A stretch of DNA of 64,000 nt from a virus. The notes beneath the pieces were generated by a model. It made no database searches. It saw only the letters and a program-made list of their open reading frames with translations, and was not told the DNA's origin. Position 1 is the stretch's first letter, and each line of letters begins with the position of its first letter. The DNA is taken from the IMG/VR virus record IMGVR_UViG_3300009093_000035, positions 1-64,000 of that record; one strand, written 5' to 3'. Below, in pieces: positions 13,924 to 22,600 of the stretch. A program made the translations under genes and the position numbers.

Positions 13924-14252
13924 CGTTCCTCCTCGTTTTCTTCTGTCAGTTCGCGGATGAAGCGTTCGTGCTCATCCCGCTCCCGAAGGACCTCACGGGG
14001 ATGGTCGGCTCGCCAACGGCGAACTCCCTCTTCCCGAACCCAGTTGGAATCCGGGGAGCACCCCCCGAATCTCTCTCGACACTCGTGCATGTACATCACG
14101 AGATCGAAGATCAGCTCTTCTCGGCGCTGGTAGTCCTCCAGAAGCGCGTCGTTGCACACTTCCGGAGCCGGCCAGGGAGGCGAGGTCTGGGCATGAAGGT
14201 CCGAACAGAACGTCCAGACCAACACGACCCCGAGAAGAAAGCGCCCGCTCAC
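13920..14252 (-). CDS. Secreted or periplasmic helical protein
   Basis: 110 residues. The N-terminus is a Sec-type signal ('GRFLLGVVLVWTFCSDLHAQ', cleavage likely after AQ or HA), followed by a charged helical domain with two Cys ('CRERFGGC') and an Asp/Glu/Arg-rich end. Periplasmic helical proteins in this size range can be spanin components, but there is no partner overlap here, so this is only a possibility. Confidence 0.5.
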   Translation of the reverse strand: MSGRFLLGVVLVWTFCSDLHAQTSPPWPAPEVCNDALLEDYQRREELIFDLVMYMHECRERFGGCSPDSNWVREEGVRRWRADHPREVLRERDEHERFIRELTEENEEER

Positions 14253-14827
14253 TCAGAGACCTCGGCCTCGCGGACGAGCTTCCGATAGGTGAGCGAGATT
14301 CGCCCGTCGCACTTACGATCGTGCTTCGGGATCCGGTGCTGGTGATCGTTCTGGTACCCGCCGGGCATGATGAAGAGCGAACCCTTCGTCATGAGGTACT
14401 TGTCGGAGTCCGGGGTATCCCCCTTGTACCCCTTCTCCTTCACCCAGATGTACCGCTCGGCCCCGAAGGCGAGAACGGCGATCGGGTGATCGAGGTCCTG
14501 CTCCGGGGAGTCGTCCGCGTGCCAGCCGAGGTGCTGACGCTCGTCCTTGTAGTAGTTGAGGACGACGACGTTGTACGAGGTCTTGAACTCCTCGTTCAAC
14601 CTCCCCATCAGGGCGAGAAGCGGCGGGGTCATGTCCACGGCGTGGTAGGTGTGCTGCTTGAGGCGCCGCTCGTTGTTGTTGCCGTACGAGTACGTTCGCG
14701 GCGCTCCGGGGGCCGACATGAAGCACTCATCCCGCGGGGAATTGCGATTCACCCAGGGCACCTCGTCTCGAAGGACCGGGAAGAGGTCTTCGGAGACGTA
14801 CTTGGAGATGAAGATCGGGGAACTCAT
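14249..14827 (-). CDS. AlkB-like 2-oxoglutarate/Fe(II) dioxygenase
   Basis: 192 residues. The iron and cosubstrate residues are all present: 'GWHADD' (HxD, about residue 105), the distal His in 'NDHQHRIPK' (about 166) and 'GRISLTYR' (R-x5-R, about 180), after 'YNVVVLNYYKD'. AlkB enzymes reverse methyl damage in DNA or RNA by oxidation. A phage copy may repair its genome or remove host-imposed alkyl marks. In the operon it sits between the secreted protein and the SLOG-like gene with 4-nt overlaps on both sides. Confidence 0.85.
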   Translation of the reverse strand: MSSPIFISKYVSEDLFPVLRDEVPWVNRNSPRDECFMSAPGAPRTYSYGNNNERRLKQHTYHAVDMTPPLLALMGRLNEEFKTSYNVVVLNYYKDERQHLGWHADDSPEQDLDHPIAVLAFGAERYIWVKEKGYKGDTPDSDKYLMTKGSLFIMPGGYQNDHQHRIPKHDRKCDGRISLTYRKLVREAEVSE

Positions 14828-15261
14828 TTCGTCAGACTTCCGTCAGGAGGGATCAGGATCAACGGGTTCGGGCTCTTTCGAGATCGTCGGACCGTCGCCC
14901 AAGTTCCCGATCGAAGCTCCTCTACATACTCTTTCGGCGTGGCCATCATGACCAATGTGACCTCTACAATCCAACCGTTCCGTACGAGCGGCCGAGCCGG
15001 CTCCCTCATCTGCTTCGCGCCTCGAAGCTCGCAGTGAGCCCTCATGTACTCGATATCGCAGGGGTAAATGTGACGTTCGAGACCGAGACCCGCGGCGATT
15101 CCGTCGAATTGTTCGTCCGCTCCCTTACAATCCCCGTGGACGACCAGGTTCCCGTAGCGCGTTCCGATCCGTTCAAGAACACGGCGAACGGAGACCTTCT
15201 GGGCCTCCGTCATTCCGGCTCTCGTTCCGGTGAACCCGATCCCGGCCGGCGTCCCGGTCAT
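14824..15261 (-). CDS. SLOG-like nucleotide-binding protein
   Basis: 145 residues. Rossmann-type start 'GIGFTGTRAGMTEAQ' (residues 7-21), then 'LVVHGDCKGADEQFDGIA', the GxxxGAD pattern of the SLOG superfamily related to DprA and YspA. The C-terminal part after 'MMATPKE' is short. SLOG proteins bind nucleotides or nucleotide-derived signals, and several work in defence or counter-defence. A role here is inferred only. Confidence 0.65.
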   Translation of the reverse strand: MTGTPAGIGFTGTRAGMTEAQKVSVRRVLERIGTRYGNLVVHGDCKGADEQFDGIAAGLGLERHIYPCDIEYMRAHCELRGAKQMREPARPLVRNGWIVEVTLVMMATPKEYVEELRSGTWATVRRSRKSPNPLILIPPDGSLTK

Positions 15262-15476
15262 CCCCTCCGCTCGACGCCCTTCCCCTTCCGGGTACGAGAC
15301 GCCTCCCCGAGCTTCTTCATCGCCGAGAGCGCGACCTTCTGATCCACCATCTTGGGGTGGACCTTCCGGAAGATCGCGATGTCCGAGAGGACGTGGGTCG
15401 CGGATCGAAGAAGAGCGCGCATCTCCGCCGGAGTGAGATCATCAGTCACCAAACGCTCGGCCTTCTGAAACAACAT
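15258..15476 (-). CDS. Hypothetical helical protein, 72 aa
   Basis: 72 residues, almost all helix, with basic C-terminus ('RTRKGKGVERRG'). Overlaps its downstream neighbour by 4 nt and begins directly after the upstream stop. Function unknown. Confidence 0.5.
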   Translation of the reverse strand: MLFQKAERLVTDDLTPAEMRALLRSATHVLSDIAIFRKVHPKMVDQKVALSAMKKLGEASRTRKGKGVERRG

Positions 15477-16151
15477 TCAACTTCCTCCTGGGAAAAGGTC
15501 TTCAAGGTAGTCGTCGACACGAGAGGCACCCTCCCTCAGTCGACAGGCCGCCTCATCTTCGCATCGAACAGTGACCTGGCCGTTCGTCCGGATAAGGTAC
15601 CCGCGAAGAGCCTCCACGTGGATGCCGCAGATCGAACACGGCCCCGCGACCTTGTTTCGGGCCGGGCTCTCAGGAATGGGCCGAGGTAGAGGCGGACGTC
15701 CCCTCAACACCAAGTCCCGAGCCTCGTCCGATTTCTCCCGAGGGATCCACCAACGACTTCCGTCGTACCGGGCTCCGAGCTTTCGAAGATCTCCCCGAAC
15801 CGGAAACGTGTTCCCGTAGACCTCGACGTCGTCAGAAGGGATGGGAACCATTCTCGGAGGGTTCTGGATCAGGAAGTCGACCTCAGCGCCCAAGATCTTC
15901 TGCCACTCTTGGGAGGAAAGGAAGATGGCTGTTCCGGTGACCTCGATCTCCCCGCCCCTCATCGACATGAATCGGGTCGCCCTGGGGTTGTAGTCCCCCG
16001 GCGTTCGGAAGAAGAAAACCTCGCCTTCGAGGCCCATCCATTCTTCCCGAGAGGTTCCCGGCTTCTTCTCGATCAGGAGGTCCAGATCCTTCTTCAGGGC
16101 CGGAGCCTCTACGAGAATCACCTCACCCTCTACAGGGATCACAGTCGCCAT
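15477..16151 (-). CDS. Protein with DUF5710-like module and C-terminal zinc site
   Basis: 224 residues. The segment 'VRGDLRKLGARYDGSRWWIP' (about residues 117-136) matches the short 'GARWDxxxKxWYxP' module seen in phage and plasmid accessory proteins. The C-terminus carries 'CSICGIHVEALRGYLI' and 'CEDEAACRL', a likely zinc knuckle. The N-terminal 100 residues are beta-rich and unassigned. The box TAGGCGTAAAGG precedes the ATG by about 7 nt. Confidence 0.55.
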   Translation of the reverse strand: MATVIPVEGEVILVEAPALKKDLDLLIEKKPGTSREEWMGLEGEVFFFRTPGDYNPRATRFMSMRGGEIEVTGTAIFLSSQEWQKILGAEVDFLIQNPPRMVPIPSDDVEVYGNTFPVRGDLRKLGARYDGSRWWIPREKSDEARDLVLRGRPPLPRPIPESPARNKVAGPCSICGIHVEALRGYLIRTNGQVTVRCEDEAACRLREGASRVDDYLEDLFPGGS

Positions 16152-16183
16152 TCGAGGCCTTTACGCCTACAGGCGAAAGGACC

Positions 16184-17731
16184 TCAGAGGCTCTTCTTCG
16201 TCTCCATGAAGCGGGAAGCGACGCGGATCGAGGCCGTTCGATCGCGGAACGCGTTCAAGACCGAGATCAGTTCGTAGACGTCATCGTACTCTCGGAGCCC
16301 GACGATCATCTCAGGCTCGTAGAGGCCGAGAATCTTTTCGCGCTCCTCGTCGGAGCACCCCACGAGGAACTTCGTCTCGTCGGGGACGAGGGTCTCTCCG
16401 TCCTCCGACGGCTTCATCTTCAAGAAGCTCTCGATCTTCCCCTCGGGGTCTTCCCCTACGAAGGCGTCGAGCCCCTCCTCGTCCTCCCCAGTGTGACCCA
16501 CGAAGTAGCCGTAGTCGACCGGGTAGGTGTACTTCTTCACCGAGCCGTCGTCCTGGGGCCACTCCTTCTTGTAGCCCTTCGGACGGTCGATCTCGAAGGT
16601 GAACGGTCCCCAGCGCTTCGTATCGAGAGCGACCTTCAGCGCGTGGATCTTTGCGACCCGAACCGAGGCCGCTACTCGGATCGAAGAAGCCATTCTCGAA
16701 GCGGAAGCCGACTTCTGACCGGCGTAGAACCAGTCGATGTGGCGTTCGCCCTCCTTCGGAAGCGGGCGTTCCTTCCAGTGGGTACGAAGGCGCTCGAAGG
16801 CGTCTCTCTCGGCCTCTTCCGCTTGGAGGCTACCCTCGACCTCATCGATCTCGTTCTGGAGGTAGGTCCCCCACTTGGGGTCGTCAGGGGTGACGATCTT
16901 CGGAGAGGCTCGACCGATGTTGAGCGTCTTCATGTCCCCCGATTTCAGACTGGCGAGACGACGCTTCAGCCCTTCGACGATTGGGATCAACTGCTGAGCG
17001 AGGTAGTCCGAGACCCCCTTCGGAGAGACCTCGAAGGGCTCGTAGCCGACGCCGAAGCACTTGCCGTGAACCGTCCCCGAACCGGGACGCTTGTACCCGT
17101 GGAGGACGAGCTTCCCTCCCGCCAGCTTCACGTTCTGGAAGCACACGGGACAAGACCCAGTCTGATCCCTCGTTCGAGCAGCCGCCGGAATGTGGTCTTC
17201 CATCCCCAGGAACTTGATAGCCCGGTCTACCCAATCCGTGTTCTTCGTCAACCACTCGATCGCGATGTGGGTCGGGAAGGGCTTCTTCTGAGGCCCTTCC
17301 CTGTCGTAGTGGCGCAACTCCGGAAGGTTGTACTGGCTGGGGAAGAGATCGATCTTCTGACTCCCCAGCTCGATCCGAACGCCGTTCGCCCCGATGGAAG
17401 ACTCGGTGTCGATGTAGAAGACACCGTTCTTTGGATCGGGAGGAGAAATCTTCGTGACGTAGATCACCCCTACCTTCGGCTTCGAGGGGGGACTCGAAAC
17501 GTAGAGCGACTTCAGGAACTTCGTGATCGTTTCGGCTTCCTCAGGCGTCTCCGCCATGAGGTGAGACTTCCGGCCTGGGGTGTCTTGAGAGACGAGACCC
17601 ACGATCGGAGTGATGGAGCCCCCGAACGTCTCCAGGATGGCCGCGATCTGAGGGAGGGAGAAGCTGGCGGTCGCGCCCTTGCGCAACTTCAACATCAGCT
17701 CGTTCAGCTTCTCGGGAGTGATCGCAGCCAT
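16184..17731 (-). CDS. Multidomain protein with inorganic-pyrophosphatase-like C-terminus
   Basis: 515 residues. A first domain (about 1-150) is followed by a zinc-like module 'CPVCFQNVKL' with 'HGKC' (about 190-230), a helical linker, a hinge rich in 'ASSIRVAASVRVA', and a C-terminal domain (about 375-500). That domain holds 'YTYPVDYGYFVGHTGEDEEG' and 'LDAFVGEDPEGKIESFL', close in order to the catalytic strand of family I pyrophosphatases (DxDPxD). Such domains occur inside large phage proteins. The acidic catalytic set is altered (DEEGLD), so activity is uncertain. The short 'SIRVA' repeats may be processing or linker elements. Confidence 0.6.
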   Translation of the reverse strand: MAAITPEKLNELMLKLRKGATASFSLPQIAAILETFGGSITPIVGLVSQDTPGRKSHLMAETPEEAETITKFLKSLYVSSPPSKPKVGVIYVTKISPPDPKNGVFYIDTESSIGANGVRIELGSQKIDLFPSQYNLPELRHYDREGPQKKPFPTHIAIEWLTKNTDWVDRAIKFLGMEDHIPAAARTRDQTGSCPVCFQNVKLAGGKLVLHGYKRPGSGTVHGKCFGVGYEPFEVSPKGVSDYLAQQLIPIVEGLKRRLASLKSGDMKTLNIGRASPKIVTPDDPKWGTYLQNEIDEVEGSLQAEEAERDAFERLRTHWKERPLPKEGERHIDWFYAGQKSASASRMASSIRVAASVRVAKIHALKVALDTKRWGPFTFEIDRPKGYKKEWPQDDGSVKKYTYPVDYGYFVGHTGEDEEGLDAFVGEDPEGKIESFLKMKPSEDGETLVPDETKFLVGCSDEEREKILGLYEPEMIVGLREYDDVYELISVLNAFRDRTASIRVASRFMETKKSL

Positions 17732-17769
17732 ATCACCAACCCGCTCTCAATAGACGGGAGAACGGTTGG

Positions 17770-18105
17770 TCAGGCGGGGTGGCGAGTGATGACGCCTCGG
17801 GGGATGTCGATCGCCGTGAGAGCGAACCTCCCGCCCTCCTCGTACTTCGCCTTGATCTGACCGAGGACCCCTTCGAGTTCCCTCTGGCGATTCTGGAGGT
17901 GAAGTTGGGCGTTCAAGATCCGCTCCTGTGCCAGCTGAGCCGAGACGGAGTCCTCTCGGGCGAGGACGACCTCTACCGAGCCCGGAGGGGGCGTAGGAGC
18001 GGTCCCGGGCGCGGGGGCCGGCGCCGCCGTGGCGGCCTGGGGCGTAGGAGCCGCGGGGACGTTCGCCACGACGGTCGCCTTCTCGGGGTTTCCGGTCTTC
18101 TTCAT
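17770..18105 (-). CDS. Ala/Pro-rich protein with C-terminal coiled coil
   Basis: 111 residues if the second of two in-phase ATGs is used, which puts AAGGA at 8 nt. The N-terminal half is a flexible Ala/Pro tract ('AATAAPAPAPGTAPTPPPG'); the C-terminal half is a coiled coil ('SAQLAQERILNAQLHLQNRQ'). Likely a small structural or scaffold-like protein; function unknown. Confidence 0.5.
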   Translation of the reverse strand: MKKTGNPEKATVVANVPAAPTPQAATAAPAPAPGTAPTPPPGSVEVVLAREDSVSAQLAQERILNAQLHLQNRQRELEGVLGQIKAKYEEGGRFALTAIDIPRGVITRHPA

Positions 18106-18116
18106 GGTCATCTTCC

Positions 18117-18776
18117 TTACTTCGCAGCCTTCATCTTCGCCGACCAATCGAGGACCGTGTTCCAGTTCTCGTTGAAGCGACGCGTCTGAGCCTCGGGGGA
18201 GAGGGCAGCCAACTCGATCGGGATGATTGGGTTAACGTTGATCTCGAAGTTGCACTTCGTCCGGTAGTGGTCGAGACCGTTCGCCTGACGCCATCCGGAC
18301 GAGAAGTACCCGAAGGTGTGCTCGACGAAGAAACGGCGGTGAGTGGGATCCTGGAATCCACGATTGCTTCGAGCGTTCGGGACGTAGATGTCCATCAACG
18401 CCCCCGGCTTCAGAATCCGCCAACACTCGTCGATGAAGGCGAAAAGGAAGTCCTTCCCGAGGAGTTCTTGGCGTAGCTCGCCGACCGCCTCCGGATAGAG
18501 ATCTCTCTCCTCCACCTCACGCATCGGAAGGTGTTCGAGGAAGTGAGAGCTGTAGATCTCATCTACCGAATTGTCAGCCCAAGGGAGTGGGAACTTCCAG
18601 AGGTCGACCTTGTGCTGAGCGTTCGGAGCGTAGAGGTCCACCCCCTCGTACCCCTCCTTCGGGTGCTGACCGCATCCGAAGTCGAGCTTCACGGCCTTCG
18701 GCTCCTTGTAGAGGGAAGGCTTCCGGGCGAGCGTCTTCAGAGAGGACTTCTTGGCGGCTTTCTTCTTCACGTTCAT
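18117..18776 (-). CDS. SAM-dependent methyltransferase
   Basis: 219 residues. Basic leader, then motif I 'VKLDFGCGQHPKEGYEGVD' (about residues 28-47), 'DNSVDEIYSSHFLEHL' as motif II region, and 'CWRILKPGALMDIYVPN' as post-II motif, all as in class I methyltransferases of the type found beside glycosyltransferases. The substrate is unknown. The adjacent glycosyltransferase suggests joint modification of a sugar on DNA, virion or host surface (inference). Confidence 0.75.
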   Translation of the reverse strand: MNVKKKAAKKSSLKTLARKPSLYKEPKAVKLDFGCGQHPKEGYEGVDLYAPNAQHKVDLWKFPLPWADNSVDEIYSSHFLEHLPMREVEERDLYPEAVGELRQELLGKDFLFAFIDECWRILKPGALMDIYVPNARSNRGFQDPTHRRFFVEHTFGYFSSGWRQANGLDHYRTKCNFEINVNPIIPIELAALSPEAQTRRFNENWNTVLDWSAKMKAAK

Positions 18777-18782
18777 ACCCCG

Positions 18783-19604
18783 TCAGTAGACGATTCCAGT
18801 GTTGATATCCATGTGTCCGACGCGGACCCTCATGTCCACGGCGAACCGCTTCCCCTTCCGCCGAGCCCGCTCGCAGAAGTACAGATCTTGGGTCATGATC
18901 ATCGGCCCCTTCTCAGGGACGACGTCACCTACCGTGACGAACCATGGACCTGGAATCTCTCTCAAGAGATCGATCCGATAGAGGCTACAGCCCATGGCGA
19001 TCCCGTTGACCTCCATGATAGAGCCGGTCGCGAGCGCGCCGCGAATGTCCCTCGGGCGGAAGTCCAGAACGCTTGTGTTCTTGTAGACCTCCGGGTCTCC
19101 GTAGGCCATGGGCATGTTGAGGTCGCCCTTCGTCCAGTACAGCCCCCCTACTGCGTCGAAGGGGCCCGTCTCGATCGACTCCAAAAGTCGAATGTGGGCG
19201 TCTGGAGGAGGAAGGTTGTCGTCTTCGAGGGTGAGGACGTACTTCCACTTCGATAGCTCGGGATGAGCGAGGATCTGGGAGATCATCTGGTTGTAGGCCT
19301 GGCCTACCTCGTCCCCAGTGATGAACATCCAGGCCCGCTTCTGGTTCATCGGACCGATGAGGTTCATCCAGGCTGAGATCACTCGATGATTCACCATCCC
19401 CCTCGTCGGGACGAGAATCACGGTGGAGGAATCCTTGTAGGTAGCCCCATGCTGAAGGCTGACCCTTTTGTACCCTAGCCCCTCCTCCTGATCCTGGATC
19501 AACTGAACGGCGTTCTCGATCGGTCTCATCTCCGAGAGAGGATCGAAAGGCTTGCCGAAGGATACGGTAGCGAGAGCTTTGCTCTTTCGCTTCTTAGGAG
19601 GCAT
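18783..19604 (-). CDS. GT-A-type glycosyltransferase-like protein
   Basis: 273 residues. 'VILVPTRGMVNHRVISAWM' starts a Rossmann-like domain, 'YVLTLEDDNLPPPDAHIRLL' supplies the metal-binding DxD-like acidic triplet (about residue 150), 'VGGLYWTKG' and 'GCSLYRIDLL' follow as in GT-A enzymes, and 'VGHMDINTG' near the end provides the late His. It probably transfers a sugar from a nucleotide donor. It shares an operon with the methyltransferase. Confidence 0.7.
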   Translation of the reverse strand: MPPKKRKSKALATVSFGKPFDPLSEMRPIENAVQLIQDQEEGLGYKRVSLQHGATYKDSSTVILVPTRGMVNHRVISAWMNLIGPMNQKRAWMFITGDEVGQAYNQMISQILAHPELSKWKYVLTLEDDNLPPPDAHIRLLESIETGPFDAVGGLYWTKGDLNMPMAYGDPEVYKNTSVLDFRPRDIRGALATGSIMEVNGIAMGCSLYRIDLLREIPGPWFVTVGDVVPEKGPMIMTQDLYFCERARRKGKRFAVDMRVRVGHMDINTGIVY

Positions 19605-19638
19605 CTCGGCTACCGTACCTACGACCTGGGTCGCCCTA

Positions 19639-22600
19639 TCAGACTCTGGTAGCGAATTTGAGATACGGAACGACCGACTGGTTAGCCGAGACGTTGCTCA
19701 AGGTGATGATCTGGCTGACACCAGTGCTAGCAGCGGTGTAGATACCGGCCCCGAGATGCCAGTTACCTCCCAAATCCAGTAGAGCGTTCGTACCACTGGT
19801 GAAGGCGGTGGCTGCTGAGCCCATGGGCGCTAGGGCAGTAAGGCTCTGGTTCGCTCCCAACAGAGATACGAGAATTCCTCTCCCAGCCACCGACGAGGAA
19901 GAAGCGCGGTAATGGAGTCCGAGCCAGTAGTGTCCCGGGGTCAGTACGGTATTGAGACCCAGGTTGAACTGCTTCAGACCTGTGTAGTTTGTGGAGATAT
20001 TACCCGCTGCAGAGGTAGATACACTTCCTGTACTGTATACACCGCTGGCGTTCGTCGCGGTGACCTGGTTGATCGTGATCGACGAGTTCTGGTAGGAAAC
20101 GCCGAACGACAGAGAGGACGTCGCGAATCCGAAGATCTGAGTGCTGTTGGCCCCGGTCGCGCGAGTGTAGAGGCCCCACTGGAAAGATCCGCTCTGGGAC
20201 CAAGACTCGACCACGCCGGAGGTCGAGAGGTTCATGCTGACGATGACTGCGGCGTACTCGGCCGAAACAGCCTGAGGGAGGTCGAAGGGAACGAACGTCA
20301 TTGCAGCCGAGGTCGAGTTCGACATGGCGATCGTCGCCGTACCCGTCTGGACACCCAGCGGGTAGGGCTCGTACGAGGCCAAGGTCGGAGCCCCGTACGA
20401 CGCCGTGATCGTCCCTGAACTCAGACCGAAGCTGATGTTGCCCGATCCGGAGCTAGAGAGAACCATCAAGCTGAGAGAGTTCGCGGTTCCTGGAACCGAG
20501 ACTCGGAAGAACGGAATCGGAGCGATCGAACCTCCTGCGGTCTGCCAAGAGACCTGGCCCGTGTCGGGGAAAATCGCCGTCCCGTTGGTGTACACGGTAT
20601 TGGCTGCGGCACCGGGGAACGAGATGGCTCCGAAGTTTCCGGTTGCGGAAGCTCCGGCCGGGACGCTGATCCCGAGCTTGTTCCCGCTCGGGTTGACCCA
20701 AGAAGCGTTCGGATTGTCTTGGAGGTCGATCCCAGGACCTGTAAGAGTACTGCCAACTCCAGTGGCATTCAGGGCCGTAATAGCCTGGAAAGTAGCGCTC
20801 GCCCCGAGCTTCGCCCCGTCCCAGTTCCAGGTGACGTTGTTCGAGTTGGCGAACGACATCTGAGAAACGTCGCTCTGAGTCGTGCCTGCGATCACGCGGA
20901 AGGCGAAACTTCCGGTCATCTGACTCGACCCGCTCATGCCGAACGAGACGTTGTTCGAGTTCGCGAAGACCATCGTACCGGTCGACACGGACTGGGTACC
21001 AGCCGAAAGAGCTATGCCACCGCCACCTCCCGGGGAGACGCTGGCGGTAACCGTTCCGGCGTTCAACCCGAACGTCACTCCGTTTCCGTTAGCAAAAGCA
21101 AGGGAGTTCAGGTTGTTCGAAGTCGTCCCAGCGGAAACGTTGAAGACGTAAGAGCCAGTGATTTGAGAAGACCCGCTCATCCCGAACGACATGTTGTTCG
21201 AGTTCGAGAGAACGACGGTCCCGCTCGTACCGGTCTGGGTACCCGCGGCCAAGGCTCCGAAGTTTCCGGTCGCGGTCGCGCCAGCCCCAACCGAGGCCGT
21301 CATCGTCCCCGCGTTCAGACCGAAGGAAAGCCCGTTGCCGTTCGCGAACGAAACCGAGTTCAGGTTGTTCGAGGTTGTGCCGGCGGAGAAGTTGAAGTTA
21401 TAAGAGGCGGTAAGCTGGGTGCTGTTCGAGATCCCGAACGAGATGTTGTTCGAGTTGGCGATGACAAGTGTACCGGACGAGGCGGTCCCGGTAACACCTG
21501 CGACGATCGCCCCGAAGTTACCAGTAGCGGTCGCCCCTGCCGCAACGGCGGCTGTGACCGTGCCGGCGTTGAGACCGAAGCTTACGGCTCCAGCTCCAAC
21601 TCCGTCCTTGAGGAAGACGGCGTTCAGGTTGTTCGAGGTCGTGCCGGCGGAGAAATTGAAGTTGTAGCTTCCGGTAACCTGGGTAGAACCAGACATCCCG
21701 AACGTGAGGTTGTTCGAGTTCGCGAGGACTACGGTCCCGCTCGTACCAGTCTGGGTTCCTGCCGCGAGGGCTCCGAAGTTTCCGGTCGCGGTAACACCGG
21801 GTCCGATAGTGGCTGTGATTGTCCCCGCGTTCAGACCGAAGCTGATTCCGTTGCCGTCTCCGAACGTAACGGCGTTCACGTTCCCCGAAGTCGTTCCTGC
21901 GGAGACGTTGAAGTTGTAGGAACCGGTGATCTGGGTCGAGCCCGACATGCCGAACGACATGTTGTTCGAGTTCGAGAGAACCACCGTACCGCTGGTGCCA
22001 GTCTGAGTTCCGGCTCCGAGCGCGCCGAAGTTTCCGGTGGCGGTAGCCCCAGCTCCGACGCTCGCCGTCATCGCCGAGGCGTTCAAACCGAAGCTGACTC
22101 CGTTCCCGTTCGCGAAAGTGATCGCGTTCAGATTGTTCGAAGTCGTACCTGCAGAGAAGTTGAAGGCGTATGAGGCGGTGACCTGGGAGGAACCGCTCAT
22201 CCCGAACGACAGGTTGTTCGAGTTCGCGTAGATGACGGTGCCCGTCGAAACGGACTGAGTTCCGGCCGAGATCCCGACGCCCGCTCCGCTCGGGGCTACA
22301 CTCGCCGTGATCGTTCCGGCGTTCAGTCCGAAGCTGACACCATTCCCGTTCGCGAAGGTAACAGCGTTGATGTTGCCGGAAGTCGTACCTGCAGAGACGT
22401 TGAAGTTGTAGGAGCCGGTAACCTGCGTCGATCCGCTCATCCCGAACGTGAGGTTGTTCGAATTCGAGAAGACGACGGTTCCCGAAGTCCCGGTCTGAGT
22501 CCCTGCGGCCAGGGCTCCGAAGTTCCCCGTAGCCGTGGCTCCTGCGCCTACGGAAGCCGTCAACGTAGAAGCGTTGAGACCGAAAGAGACCCCTCCCCCG

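Noticed and set aside
12775-14133. Long + strand open frame (452 codons) opposite the M23 and basic protein genes
   Set aside because: It is antisense to clear genes, rich in Arg/Gly/Pro as GC-rich shadow frames are, with no motif or SD.
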